Notes: generated by a model from the letters alone, not told the origin. A stretch of DNA of 64,000 nt from Flammeovirgaceae bacterium UBA7330 (GCA_002471275.1 DKPQ01000012.1:1-64000), one strand, 5' to 3'; shown: positions 1 to 8,541, numbered from the stretch's first letter. Program-made: numbers and translations.

Positions 1-265
1 TTCCGAATTCTAAGATCCCTGCCTGCAGGCAAGGCTTCGCGAGGCTCCCAGAACCCCGTCTGGTGCCTGTCAGCCGTAGGCTGGTCCTCACCAGACGGAA
101 CTCAACTGATGGGTTGGCTTAGGTATAGCCAGGAGGTCCTTCCGAACCCTAAGATCCATTCATTCCGCTTCGCTCCATTCAGGATGACGTTAGTGTGTTT
201 GTTTTAGGGTCGCATTTGACGATCTTCTCCATTCATCGTCCCTTGCAGGAAATGATACCTGACAC
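1..265. repeat. Intergenic repeat modules, copy 1
   Basis: Non-coding stretch with modules that recur near 5.25-5.38 kb and 7.31-7.52 kb. Positions 56-65 (CCGTCTGGTG) pair with 89-98 (CACCAGACGG), and an inner stem pairs 71-75 (CAGCC) with 79-83 (GGCTG). A segment at 131-195 reads as 'ggaggtccttccgaa' followed by 'aagatcc' and 'cattcaggatgacg'. A third module at 236-264 (ending 'aatgatacctgac') recurs at 4979-5007. No credible gene is seen here. The similarity was found by eye, so module borders are approximate. Confidence 0.8.
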
Positions 266-275
266 CAAATAAGCT

Positions 276-2183
276 TTATAGATTCAGCAGGTCGGGATAT
301 TCGAAAGCACTGCGATAAAATTGTTTGTCCTGATAGTGCCGAATTAATTGATCGAAAAATTCATTGTTGCTCAGGGTGGAGGAATCTCCGGCCATCATCA
401 GGAGGTGCCTTGCCCGGGTCATGGCTACATTCATCCTTCGGATGTCACCGAGAAAGCCAATCTCTCCTGTAGCATTGCTACGCACCATTGAAATCGCAAT
501 GATATCCCGCTCCTGACCCTGAAAAGCATCCACGGTATTGATGGTGATCTTCTTAAATGCGTTTCGCCATTCGGCTTGCTCAAGCAGGGTGTTTAATACG
601 CCTACCTGTGCTTTGTAAGGAGCAATGATCCCCAAATCCATCATGGCTACCTCCTTCTCATACTCGCTGATCAACTTACCCAGCCAGCTCATCAGAAACC
701 TGGCCTCATCCTCATTGTAGGTAGAAAGGGTTTCCTGATTGAGCTTCTCATCAAACCCACACCCCGCGGTATCGACAAACTCCACAGGGTTTTGAAAGAC
801 CTTGCGTCGACTGGCTATTAAAGCGTCACTCTTTAATCTTCCTTTATAAAAATAGGCATTAGAAAACTCCATGATTGGGTTTTCCATCCTGTATTGGACC
901 TCCAGCATTACATTCGAGTCTTCATATTTTCTGATGACCCGTTCGAAAATGGTCTCACTCAAACCCTCCCGGGCTGCTTTTACGGACTTGATCGTGGGGG
1001 GCAGCTGAAAATGATCGCCCGCCATGATTACCCGATTCACCCTCATGATGGGGATCCAGCAAGCTGGTTCCAGGGCCTGGGAGGCTTCATCTATAAACAG
1101 GGTTTTGAACGTACGACTTTGAAGATATGTATTGTTTGATCCTACCAGTGTACAGGCGATCACCTGCGCTTTGTTCAGTTCATCCTGGATCATGTAGTTT
1201 TCGAGGGCGATCGCTTCACTCTTCAGGTCTTTAGCCTCCTGCAGCAATAGTCTTCGCTGTTGACGTTCGGATGCGCCAAAGTTTCGTTTGTACTTTTTTC
1301 CGATACTCCTCATTTCCTCCGACTTGCGTCTCAGGTCCCTCAGGAGTTTTGCATCATTATGCTCGGCTATCCTGGCATCCAGCGTACTCGCCACCACCTC
1401 ATCGGTGACGCGGGCAGGGTGACCCAATCGGAGTACATGAATGCCCTGTGCGCCTAGTCGTTCCGCCATGAGGTCCACTGCGGCATTGCTGCTGGCACAT
1501 ACCAGGACCTGCTTCTCTGTCGATACGGTTTCTTTCACAGCTTCTACCAGCGTGGTTGTCTTACCTGTGCCCGGAGGCCCATGCACCAGTCCGATGTCGT
1601 TTGTGGCATTGATCAGCGAAAGGGCGTCATTCTGGGTTTTGTTGAGTCCCGGATGTTGCAAAGGGACCCAGGGCTTAAAGGTCGGGGCTTTTTCACCGCA
1701 AAGTATCCGGATGAGCTCTCCCAGTCTCCCCTCCTCTATATTGGCCAGCTTTTTCATCGCCCGCTCCATCTCATCGTAGGTGCTCTCATCGAAAAGCAGA
1801 TTCACCCCTATTTTCCCATCGTCCAGCCAGTCCGGAGGGTCCTCCCGGTTGAGCACCACGGTCATGTATTTATCGGAGATTCTGCTGATGATGCCACTGG
1901 CAGAAAGCTTGCTCTTGTCGTCATTGAGAAACAAACTGACGGACGACCCGGATTGGAAATAACTTTTTGAATAATGTAGCGTGGTTTTCTCCAGCTGCAA
2001 CGTCCATTTCTCACCCGTACTTAAGTAAGACTTCCCTACCACAACCGGATACCATGTCACGCCTTCCTTTTTCCTATCCTCAAGAGAGCGATTGCGTATT
2101 TTCTCCTCATATTGTTTCCTGTCCTCTTCCCGCTCAACCTTTAAAAGTTCGAGAAGCTGATGAAAATGACCCGCTAAATCCAT
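276..2183 (-). CDS. Superfamily 1 DNA/RNA helicase (SMUBP2/IGHMBP2-like)
   Basis: ATP-dependent nucleic-acid helicase of the UPF1-like SF1 group, expected in the cytoplasm. All core motifs are visible: Walker A GPPGTGKTT at residues 202-210, Walker B DEASQ at 365-369, motif III GDHFQLPPT near 389, motif IV QYRM at 430-433, motif V VDAFQGQE at 551-558 and motif VI VAMTRAR at 586-592. The N-terminal 170 residues form the beta-barrel-like segment typical of SMUBP2 proteins, and a coiled-coil-like stalk lies at about 280-330. Its start codon abuts the TAG stop of the TerB-like gene upstream, so the two are probably co-transcribed. The family assignment is secure; the biological substrate is not known from sequence. 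Confidence 0.93.
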   Translation of the reverse strand: MDLAGHFHQLLELLKVEREEDRKQYEEKIRNRSLEDRKKEGVTWYPVVVGKSYLSTGEKWTLQLEKTTLHYSKSYFQSGSSVSLFLNDDKSKLSASGIISRISDKYMTVVLNREDPPDWLDDGKIGVNLLFDESTYDEMERAMKKLANIEEGRLGELIRILCGEKAPTFKPWVPLQHPGLNKTQNDALSLINATNDIGLVHGPPGTGKTTTLVEAVKETVSTEKQVLVCASSNAAVDLMAERLGAQGIHVLRLGHPARVTDEVVASTLDARIAEHNDAKLLRDLRRKSEEMRSIGKKYKRNFGASERQQRRLLLQEAKDLKSEAIALENYMIQDELNKAQVIACTLVGSNNTYLQSRTFKTLFIDEASQALEPACWIPIMRVNRVIMAGDHFQLPPTIKSVKAAREGLSETIFERVIRKYEDSNVMLEVQYRMENPIMEFSNAYFYKGRLKSDALIASRRKVFQNPVEFVDTAGCGFDEKLNQETLSTYNEDEARFLMSWLGKLISEYEKEVAMMDLGIIAPYKAQVGVLNTLLEQAEWRNAFKKITINTVDAFQGQERDIIAISMVRSNATGEIGFLGDIRRMNVAMTRARHLLMMAGDSSTLSNNEFFDQLIRHYQDKQFYRSAFEYPDLLNL

Positions 2184-2579
2184 CTATTTCTTTAAATACT
2201 GCTGGATGGTCTCCTTAAGGGAGCTCTTATCAGTGGAGATATGTTCGTCGGAGTAGATCTTTAAGATAAGCTCTCTTAAGACATCTTCCTGGTAGCCAAG
2301 CTTGCTGATCACCTTTGCACAAAATCGGATTTCCTCTTTATAAAGACGTCCGTCGATCTTCATAAGCTGAACAATGTTGTAGATATAATCATACTTTTCA
2401 TCGGCTGTGAGATGGTCCAAATCTTCAATAAGGTTAGGGTCTTCAAAACATTCGCTGATCTCTTCGGAGGACATGCCATTGGCCTTACCTATTTTCTTTA
2501 TCAGATCAATCTCATCCTGCACGACAACCCCATCAATCTTTGCTAATTGTACCAATAAATTCAGGTGAGTTCTTGACAT
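2184..2579 (-). CDS. TerB-like helical protein
   Basis: Small acidic, all-helical protein of 131 residues resembling the TerB/DjlA-N tellurite-resistance fold. It shows the typical repeat of helix pairs with 'L.KIDG.V...E...I' early (residues about 11-30) and 'QLMKIDGRLYKEE' near 70-85. TerB-fold proteins are thought to bind metal or act as scaffold domains; the exact role here is unknown. It lies directly upstream of the helicase with no gap, indicating one transcript. No other tellurite-resistance genes are nearby, so a role in tellurite resistance should not be assumed. Confidence 0.75.
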   Translation of the reverse strand: MSRTHLNLLVQLAKIDGVVVQDEIDLIKKIGKANGMSSEEISECFEDPNLIEDLDHLTADEKYDYIYNIVQLMKIDGRLYKEEIRFCAKVISKLGYQEDVLRELILKIYSDEHISTDKSSLKETIQQYLKK

Positions 2580-2599
2580 TTTATTCTCGTATGTTGGAC

Positions 2600-2635
2600 A
2601 TTAATTTGATCAATCATCCAGTCAATCAAATTAAT
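2600..2635. promoter_or_regulatory. Inverted repeat in divergent promoter region
   Basis: Perfect 11-bp arms ATTAATTTGAT (2600-2610) and ATCAAATTAAT (2625-2635) separated by 14 bases, between the divergently transcribed TerB-like and acpH genes. The position fits an operator or a transcript hairpin. It does not match a fluoride riboswitch, although a fluoride channel gene lies downstream in the acpH transcript. Confidence 0.45.
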
Positions 2636-2692
2636 TATTAAACTTAGCTTAAATTAAAAGATTAGACAAAAATATTATTTTACCTCTAATTC

Positions 2693-3283
2693 GTGAATTT
2701 TCTAGCTCACATATACCTGTCAGGAGGAGATGAAAAGACCATTATCGGAAACTTCATTGGTGATTTTGTAAAAGGGAACCAAATACTGAATTTCGAAAAA
2801 GAGGTAATGAACGGCATATTGCTACATCGTGAAATTGACCGGTTTACGGACGATCACCCCATAGTATTGGAAAGCAAAAAGCGGCTGTGGGAAACATATC
2901 ATCATTATTCTCCGGTGATCGTGGATGTATATTACGATCATTTCCTCGCAGCTAACTGGGCCAATTATCATGATGAACCCTTGCAAGGATATACAGAGGG
3001 CATCTATGAAATGCTGGAACAAAACCACAAAAAGCTACCGGAAAGGGTGATCAGAATGCTTTATCACATGAAAAAGGATAACTGGCTCTATCATTATCAA
3101 ACTGTAGAAGGCATTAGACAGGCATTGACCGGTATGGCACGCAGGACCCGGTTTAAATCCAGTCTTGAAAACGCCCATGAGGACCTAAAAAAAGATTACC
3201 ACTACTTCAAAAGTGATTTTGAGTCTTTTTTTCCGGAGCTCATTCAACATTCGGAAGATTTTTTGTCATCTTTAGATTCATGA
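2693..3283 (+). CDS. acpH: Acyl carrier protein phosphodiesterase
   Basis: Predicted to remove the 4'-phosphopantetheine arm from holo-ACP. The 196-residue length fits AcpH, and the N-terminus MNFLAHIYLS followed by a GNFIGDFVKG segment (about residues 20-29) is characteristic, with conserved His and Asp residues (HREIDRFTD near 45-53) of the HD-like fold. The start is GTG at 2693; no nearer in-frame ATG preserves the family N-terminus. The stop overlaps the crcB start by four bases (ATGA), implying translational coupling. Assignment comes from recognition of family motifs. Confidence 0.9.
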   Translation: MNFLAHIYLSGGDEKTIIGNFIGDFVKGNQILNFEKEVMNGILLHREIDRFTDDHPIVLESKKRLWETYHHYSPVIVDVYYDHFLAANWANYHDEPLQGYTEGIYEMLEQNHKKLPERVIRMLYHMKKDNWLYHYQTVEGIRQALTGMARRTRFKSSLENAHEDLKKDYHYFKSDFESFFPELIQHSEDFLSSLDS

Positions 3284-3651
3284 AGGAAATTTTCATTGTT
3301 GGCATTGGAGGGTTTTTAGGGTCAGCACTTAGGTATGGGGTGTATGCCTGGTCGTTAGGGTGGAACATTCACCTTCCTTCCGGTACACTGCTTGTAAACC
3401 TTCTTGGTAGCTTGATTTTAGGGGTTTTGTTCGGTTATTTCACCAGGAATTCCTCTCTCAGCTGGGAGTTGTTTCTGATGACCGGATTTTGTGGCGGATT
3501 CACCACATTCTCTACTTTTTCTTTGGATCTGCTCAAAATGATCAAAGAAAACCTGATATCACATGCCCTGATTTACGGAACAATCAGTGTATTTGGCGGG
3601 TTATTGTGTTGTTTGCTGGGTTTTTGGCTCATGCAAAAGCTATTTATCTAA
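3280..3651 (+). CDS. crcB: Fluoride ion channel CrcB/Fluc
   Basis: Small inner-membrane channel that exports fluoride as a dual-topology dimer. The 123 residues contain four hydrophobic segments, the N-terminal 'GIGGFLGSALRYG' motif, the 'LLVNLLGSLILG' segment with the conserved Asn, and 'GFCGGFTTFSTFS' (about residues 69-82) that lines the pore. It overlaps acpH by four bases. Single-gene Fluc proteins function as homodimers; no second crcB is nearby. No fluoride riboswitch is visible upstream of acpH. Confidence 0.95.
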   Translation: MKEIFIVGIGGFLGSALRYGVYAWSLGWNIHLPSGTLLVNLLGSLILGVLFGYFTRNSSLSWELFLMTGFCGGFTTFSTFSLDLLKMIKENLISHALIYGTISVFGGLLCCLLGFWLMQKLFI

Positions 3652-3683
3652 TAATTTATTCAGACTAGACCGTTGAATAAAAA

Positions 3684-4850
3684 ATGTCTTCTCATTATCA
3701 AACATTAGGGGTCACAGAGGAAGCCAGTCAGGCAGAGATCAAATCGGCTTTTAAAAGGCTTGCCTTAAAGTATCATCCTGATAGAAATCAGAATGATCCT
3801 GTGATGGAGGAGCGTTTCAAGGAAATCAATCATGCCTACCAGGTGCTTTCCAATCCTTATGAAAAGGCGCGTTATGATATCCGACAAAAATATGGCCACA
3901 TCCAGCCGCAATACACTTATGCAGAGCAGTCCTGGTCGCCCCCCAGAAAAGGAAGGAGGGCATATGCAGAGCCCAAGATCAACTATCGCGAAAATTGGAT
4001 CGCCACAGCCTATGCCTGGGGATTTACGTTTATTGTAGCCATCATAGTCATGGGAATTTTCGGAATCAAAAATTACTATGATGCCGTCAAAAAAGAAGAA
4101 CTCCTGGCAGAGCGAAGGTCCATTTTCGAAAACAGCCAGCAGCTTTATGCCACCGGAGACGTAGACCAGGCGCTGAACCTACTCAATTCCCTGGGGGTGT
4201 TCTTTGAGGCTGAGCAGGACATGGTGGAGTATAAAGATAACCTGTTTGACACCCTCCTCTCCAATGGGTTTTCGAGCTATCAGTCGCATGACTTCAGCAA
4301 TGCCATCTTTTATATGGAGCTGATTGAGAAGTATTCACAGACCTCGCCCATTATGCTGAAGCAACAGTTGGCTAATGCTTACAAGATCACGGAACAGCCA
4401 CATAAATCCATCAGAAAACTTCATGAACTGTTAATGATGGAAGTGCGGACACTGGAGGTATACATGCAACTGGCAGAGATCTACCGGGATCAGCTGCATG
4501 ACCTGGATGAAGCCCGTCGGTTCTATGAGATAGCAGATGAGATGACAGTACAAGGCTACCGGGCCATCTATGGGGATGGATTTCCTATCGTTTTATCCGG
4601 TAAATATGTCCCTAAAGAACATTATGCACTCTACACCAATCTGGCTGATATTTACCTGAAAACCGGTGATCCGGAAAGAGCCGTTAAAGCCACAAAATGG
4701 AACATCAGGATGTGGCCAGACAGCATTCCGAATTACCTGATCGCAGCCAAAGGGCATATGGCACAAGGTAATCAACGAGAGGCCTGTGATTTCTTTAGAA
4801 AAGCCAGGGCCCTTGGGTATCGGGAGCGATTGCCTATTATTTGTTATTAA
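3684..4850 (+). CDS. J-domain membrane protein with TPR repeats
   Basis: Residues 1-65 form a canonical J domain with the HPD motif (LKYHPDRNQND near 31-41), expected to stimulate a DnaK-type chaperone. A single transmembrane helix lies at about 115-140 ('YAWGFTFIVAIIVMGIFG'), placing the J domain in the cytoplasm and the C-terminal part in the periplasm if standard topology applies. The remaining 240 residues are helical with TPR-like repeats. It starts 32 bases after crcB and may be co-transcribed with it. It lacks the Gly/Phe and zinc-finger regions of true DnaJ, so it is a specialised co-chaperone with unknown client. Confidence 0.85.
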   Translation: MSSHYQTLGVTEEASQAEIKSAFKRLALKYHPDRNQNDPVMEERFKEINHAYQVLSNPYEKARYDIRQKYGHIQPQYTYAEQSWSPPRKGRRAYAEPKINYRENWIATAYAWGFTFIVAIIVMGIFGIKNYYDAVKKEELLAERRSIFENSQQLYATGDVDQALNLLNSLGVFFEAEQDMVEYKDNLFDTLLSNGFSSYQSHDFSNAIFYMELIEKYSQTSPIMLKQQLANAYKITEQPHKSIRKLHELLMMEVRTLEVYMQLAEIYRDQLHDLDEARRFYEIADEMTVQGYRAIYGDGFPIVLSGKYVPKEHYALYTNLADIYLKTGDPERAVKATKWNIRMWPDSIPNYLIAAKGHMAQGNQREACDFFRKARALGYRERLPIICY

Positions 4851-4863
4851 GGATTCTGCGCTT

Positions 4864-4896
4864 ATGTTGGTGACAACACGGTGACAACACCAACAT
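4864..4896 (+). terminator. Inverted/direct repeat after J-domain gene
   Basis: Arms ATGTTGGTG (4864-4872) and CACCAACAT (4888-4896) can form a 9-bp stem shortly after the J-protein stop codon. The same bases contain two tandem copies of GGTGACAACAC (4869-4879 and 4880-4890). There is no clear T-tract, so a terminator role is only possible. Confidence 0.4.
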
Positions 4897-5412
4897 TAAA
4901 GCTTGAATGTGGGATCCCTTCATTCATTGTCTCTCGAAGGGGACGATGTAGGTAGGCAGACAAATGCAGGTCTTTAGTATCGTCCCTTGCAAGAAATGAT
5001 ACCTGACGCGGTGGTGGAACACCAATATGAGCTCCGGGGAAGGAACATCATCTTATTGGAATCCCCCTTTGCTGTTACCCCAAAATCAGCGTAAAGGCCT
5101 TGCATAAAGGGGGCAGGGGGATTACACTGGGTCCATTTTTTAGGAGTGGTCCGTGAGCCCTGCCTACGGGACAGGCAGGCACAGACCACGAGGCATTGTT
5201 GATTGGGGATTTAGGGGTGTGGGCTAGCTTTGGTAGAGTTAAATTCATGCAAGGAGGTCCTTCCGAATTCTAAGATCCTTCGCGAGGCTTAGGATGACGT
5301 TAGTGAGCTTGTTTTAAGGTCCGAATTGGACGAATTGTGTTTAATACATCGAGCTCGCGGGCAGCCACCCTATAGATCATAAGCAGGCTTTGACTTTTTC
5401 AGCAGGCCCTAT
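4897..5412. repeat. Intergenic repeat modules, copy 2
   Basis: About 515 bases without a credible gene. Positions 4979-5007 repeat the 'cgtcccttgca(a/g)gaaatgatacctgac' module of 236-264. CCTGCCT (5159-5165) pairs with AGGCAGG (5173-5179). The segment 5252-5300 shares 'aggaggtccttccgaattctaagatcc' and 'aggatgacgttagtg' with copy 1, and 5319-5368 shares 'cgaattgtg' and 'atcgagctcgcgggc' with copy 3. A 71-codon minus-strand open frame here is composed of repeat sequence and has no recognisable domain. Confidence 0.75.
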
Positions 5413-6000
5413 TTAGTCAGTCTTCTCGAACAGATCATCAAATTCTTTTCCTCCGGAAAGGCGTGTTTCACATCGTTGATCATTCAACAGGTGAAAATCT
5501 TCAGTAGAAATATATTTTGAAAATGTCTTCCGCATTTTAGCATCAGCTTCTTTCCTCAGACCCTTTCGTTTGATGGCTTCGATAAAGCGACGGATATCTT
5601 CCATCTCCTCCAGAATGAGCGGAGGCACTTCTGTGGGCTTGTCGTCTGCACCTTTGGCCACCATGGTAAAATAGCTGTTGTTGGTGTGCTTAATGGAGTT
5701 TTCTTTCACATCCTCTGCTGTTACATGAATCCCAACCACCAGTGATGTCCTGCCCACATAATTGACTGAAGCTTTGAGCGAAACGAGGTTGCCAACCTCT
5801 ACAGGTTGAAGAAAATCCACTCCATCAACAGATACAGTCACGCAATAATTACCTGCATGCTTGATGGCACAGGCATAGGCAGCTTTATCCATGAGCGACA
5901 GGATGATCCCCCCGTGAATCTTACCTCCAAAATTGGCATAGGAAGGTATCATAAGTTCGGTTAGCGTAGTCTGTGAGAATTTTACTGGTCTTCCTTCCAT
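5413..6000 (-). CDS. Hotdog-fold acyl-CoA thioesterase
   Basis: Hydrolyses acyl-CoA thioesters, probably medium or long chain, in the cytoplasm. Residues 1-125 form a hotdog domain of the YciA/BACH type: 'NFGGKIHGGIILSLMDKAAY' (about 22-41) carries the catalytic Asp-containing helix, followed by 'VDFLQPVEVG' and 'NSYFTMVAKG'. The C-terminal 60 residues form a charged helical extension beyond the basic domain. It lies 12 bases downstream of the small secreted protein gene on the same strand, a likely two-gene unit. Chain-length preference cannot be read from sequence. Confidence 0.88.
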   Translation of the reverse strand: MEGRPVKFSQTTLTELMIPSYANFGGKIHGGIILSLMDKAAYACAIKHAGNYCVTVSVDGVDFLQPVEVGNLVSLKASVNYVGRTSLVVGIHVTAEDVKENSIKHTNNSYFTMVAKGADDKPTEVPPLILEEMEDIRRFIEAIKRKGLRKEADAKMRKTFSKYISTEDFHLLNDQRCETRLSGGKEFDDLFEKTD

Positions 6001-6012
6001 AGTTTTTCGGTA

Positions 6013-6447
6013 TTAACCTACAATGTCGCCACTCTTCTCTCTACAATCGTCGATCCGGTTTTTCAAAATGGCCTTCCAAAAGGGCGAACGGGTAAAAATG
6101 AGTTTTGTGTTCACCCAGATATTGTTGAGTACGACCACGGGCCATGGCTGATTGGTCGGGAGCCAACCTTTGGGCTGGACCACATATATAAAGCCCATTT
6201 TCATTGTTTCTTCTGTTGCACAAGGATTTCCATAAAGGGTGCCTTCCAGTTTGTATTTATAGATCACACTATAAATCTTCTTTTTAGGAATGTTTTCCCG
6301 TGTATTGTCATCCTTGAATTTGGGGCTTACATTTTCAGTGGGAAAATAAGCCTCCGGATCATCCGGCTTTTTTTTCTGACCAAAGCAATTCTCCCCAAAC
6401 AGCAAGAGATACACTGGGAAAAATGAGTAGAGAAGCAGTTTATTCAT
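6013..6447 (-). CDS. Small secreted protein, function unknown
   Basis: 144-residue protein with an N-terminal signal peptide ending near 'GENCFGQ' (residues about 18-24), so exported to the periplasm or surface. The mature part has a charged segment rich in Lys and Pro followed by a beta-rich core containing one Cys near 'GNPCATEE' and one near 'DDCREK', which could form a disulfide. The domain may resemble short Bacteroidota DUF4833-like proteins, but I do not recognise it with confidence. It precedes the thioesterase gene by 12 bases. Confidence 0.65.
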   Translation of the reverse strand: MNKLLLYSFFPVYLLLFGENCFGQKKKPDDPEAYFPTENVSPKFKDDNTRENIPKKKIYSVIYKYKLEGTLYGNPCATEETMKMGFIYVVQPKGWLPTNQPWPVVVLNNIWVNTKLIFTRSPFWKAILKNRIDDCREKSGDIVG

Positions 6448-6518
6448 TACAATAGGCGAAGAATTGAAATCTAAGATAGTTTATCTTCACTTATCTTTAT
6501 GCGCTGAAACAGGGTTTT

Positions 6519-7283
6519 GTGAAACAAATTATTAGTTTTTTACTACGGAATGTCCCCAGGAAATACCTCCAATTGTTTAGTCACTGGGGACTCAAGGTGG
6601 TTGCATTGTTCTACAAGGGTAATGAAGTAGAGTGCCCGATTTGTGAGGCGGAGTTCAGGAAGTTCTTACCCTATGGTAGAAATTCACGACCGAATGCTTT
6701 GTGTCCGAATTGTCTTTCTTTGGAGCGTCACCGGTTGATCTGGCTTTATCTGAAACGTAAAACAGACTTCTTTACTGAGCCACATAAGATGCTGCATGTG
6801 GCCCCTGAATTGTGTTTCATGCCCAGATTTGAGCACATCAAGTTTCTTGATTATATCACTGGAGATATTGAATCACCATTGGCCAAAGTCAAAATGGACA
6901 TCCACAAGATCCCCTTTGATGACAACACTTTTGATATCGTATTTTGTAATCATGTGTTGGAGCATGTAGACGACGACATTCTGGCCATGAGTGAAATTAG
7001 GAGGGTATTAAAACCCGGCGGATGGGCCATCCTTCAGGTACCCTTTTTCTTCCCACTGAAAGACAAGACGTTTGAGGATTTCTCTATCACTTCACCAAAG
7101 GAAAGGGAAAAGATTTTTGGTCAGGACGACCACGTGAGGATGTATGGAAAAGACTACCCGGACAGGATCAAAAAGGCAGGATTTAAGGTGATCGAAGACG
7201 AGTTTGTACACACCCTCAACAGACAGGAGATACACCGGTATGCACTCCCTGAAAATGAAGTGATCTACCGCTGTGAGAAGTAA
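6519..7283 (+). CDS. SAM-dependent methyltransferase with N-terminal zinc-ribbon-like segment
   Basis: Class I methyltransferase of the Methyltransf_11 type. Residues 40-72 carry paired cysteines (CPIC near 40 and CPNC near 63), a likely zinc knuckle. The SAM-binding core begins at 'MLHVAPELCFM' (about 91), continues with acidic 'GDIESPLAKVKMD', and includes 'FDIVFCNHVLEHVDDD' (about 140-155) and 'RRVLKPGGW'. The start is GTG at 6519. Related proteins often sit in surface polysaccharide or sugar-modification loci; here the next genes are family-2 glycosyltransferases on the opposite strand. Substrate unknown. Confidence 0.85.
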   Translation: MKQIISFLLRNVPRKYLQLFSHWGLKVVALFYKGNEVECPICEAEFRKFLPYGRNSRPNALCPNCLSLERHRLIWLYLKRKTDFFTEPHKMLHVAPELCFMPRFEHIKFLDYITGDIESPLAKVKMDIHKIPFDDNTFDIVFCNHVLEHVDDDILAMSEIRRVLKPGGWAILQVPFFFPLKDKTFEDFSITSPKEREKIFGQDDHVRMYGKDYPDRIKKAGFKVIEDEFVHTLNRQEIHRYALPENEVIYRCEK

Positions 7284-7309
7284 TCCATACAGCTTAGGTG
7301 TGGTCTGTA

Positions 7310-7525
7310 CCCAAACCCCGGCTGGTGCCTGTCAGCCGTAGGCTGGTCCCCACCAGACGGAACTAAACTGGTTAGTTGGCTTAGGTATAGCTAGGGGGTC
7401 CTTCCGAATCCTAAGATCCATTCATTCCGCTTCGCTCCATTCAGGATGACGATGCAGAGTTCGTTTTTAGGTCCGCATTAACGAATTGTGGTTGATATAT
7501 CGAGCTCGCGGGCTGCCCTGCATAG
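7310..7525. repeat. Intergenic repeat modules, copy 3
   Basis: The hairpin module is present: 7318-7327 (CCGGCTGGTG) against 7351-7360 (CACCAGACGG) with one mismatch, and the same inner CAGCC-GTA-GGCTG stem as copy 1. The segment from 7376 ('ttggcttaggtatagct') to 7450 parallels 113-187 of copy 1 nearly base for base. The tail 'acgaattgtg' to 'atcgagctcgcgggc' (7480-7513) matches copy 2. No gene is seen in this stretch. Confidence 0.8.
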
Positions 7526-7545
7526 CCTCCATCGAATCACGTTAA

Positions 7546-8541
7546 TTAATACAGCTCAATATACTTCGTATTGGGGTCGATCCCACGAAGCTTCCTGATC
7601 CACTCATAGATCAATCCATAACTGTACGAAAAAAACTGGATCAGTACTACCATTGGGATCAACAGGGCCGCGCCGGGAGATTTTGTTTTAATAAGGCCAC
7701 CAACCGCTACAGCCAGCAAATAAAATATCAGGACACCCAATGCGATATAACCAATCAATAATCCCAGCGCCGCCAATACCACAGTCAGGATCGTTCCAAA
7801 GGCAAATACAATGGGCAGGAAGTGAATCGGCTTGAGCTGACCTGTATGGAACCTGGAAAGATTGACCCTTGCTCTCCCGAAATACATCAGCTGTTTTGCG
7901 AATTTGCCCAGACTTGTTCGTCTTTTATGATACACAAACGCATCTGGAAACAAGGCCGTTTTGAATCCTGATTCGATGATCCGTTTGCTGAATTCCATGT
8001 CCTCCCCCATAAATGGGATCCTGTAACCTTTTGTTTTTTCGAAGACTTCCCGACTGATACCCATGTTGAAGCTTCTGGGATGGAAACCCTTTACCCTTAC
8101 TTTGCCACCCCTCAGCCCTCCGGTGGTCAGCCCGGATGTCATGGTATGGCTAATGGCTTTTTGCAAATTTGTGAATGAAGGATGAAATGAATCCGGGCCA
8201 CCATAGGCATCCACCCACGCTTCTTCCAGCGAATCATGGACAGTTTGCAGGTAATGATCCGGTATCAGGCAGTCGGAATCAAAAACAATAAAATATTCAC
8301 CGGAGGCTTTTTCGTAGCCGAAGTTCCTGGCAAAACCCTGGCCTCCATTTTCTTTTACGTAGTACTTGATATCGAGCCTGTCAGCAATGGCCATGACCTC
8401 CTCTTTACAGGGGATGGTAGATCCATCTTCTACAACCACCACCTCAAAATCCTTATAAGTCTGCCTCACCAATGTCTCGAGCAGCTCTGAAATCTCATCG
8501 GGACGGTTGTAGATCGGGACAACAACAGAAAATTTAGGCAT
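7546..8541 (-). CDS. Family 2 glycosyltransferase with C-terminal membrane helices
   Basis: GT-A fold glycosyltransferase transferring a sugar from a nucleotide-activated donor to an unknown acceptor at the inner membrane. From the start used here (MPKFSVVVPIYN) the donor site is seen at 'VVVEDGS', the metal-binding DxD as 'FDSDC' (about residues 90-94), and the acceptor-side 'GEDMEFSKR' near 190. Two hydrophobic stretches occupy about 245-310. An alternative start lies five codons upstream at 8556. The gene overlaps the end of the preceding glycosyltransferase by eight bases and belongs to the BatA-to-GT minus-strand operon. Confidence 0.88.
   Translation of the reverse strand: MPKFSVVVPIYNRPDEISELLETLVRQTYKDFEVVVVEDGSTIPCKEEVMAIADRLDIKYYVKENGGQGFARNFGYEKASGEYFIVFDSDCLIPDHYLQTVHDSLEEAWVDAYGGPDSFHPSFTNLQKAISHTMTSGLTTGGLRGGKVRVKGFHPRSFNMGISREVFEKTKGYRIPFMGEDMEFSKRIIESGFKTALFPDAFVYHKRRTSLGKFAKQLMYFGRARVNLSRFHTGQLKPIHFLPIVFAFGTILTVVLAALGLLIGYIALGVLIFYLLAVAVGGLIKTKSPGAALLIPMVVLIQFFSYSYGLIYEWIRKLRGIDPNTKYIELY

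Noticed and set aside
2184..2579. Tellurite resistance locus
   Set aside because: A TerB-like fold alone is not enough; no terC, terD or terZ genes are adjacent.
2580..2692. Fluoride riboswitch upstream of acpH-crcB
   Set aside because: The conserved fluoride aptamer elements are not present; only an AT-rich inverted repeat is seen.
4974..5189. 71-codon minus-strand open frame in the intergenic repeat region
   Set aside because: It is built of sequence modules repeated elsewhere and of hairpin sequence, shows no domain and no ribosome or promoter context.
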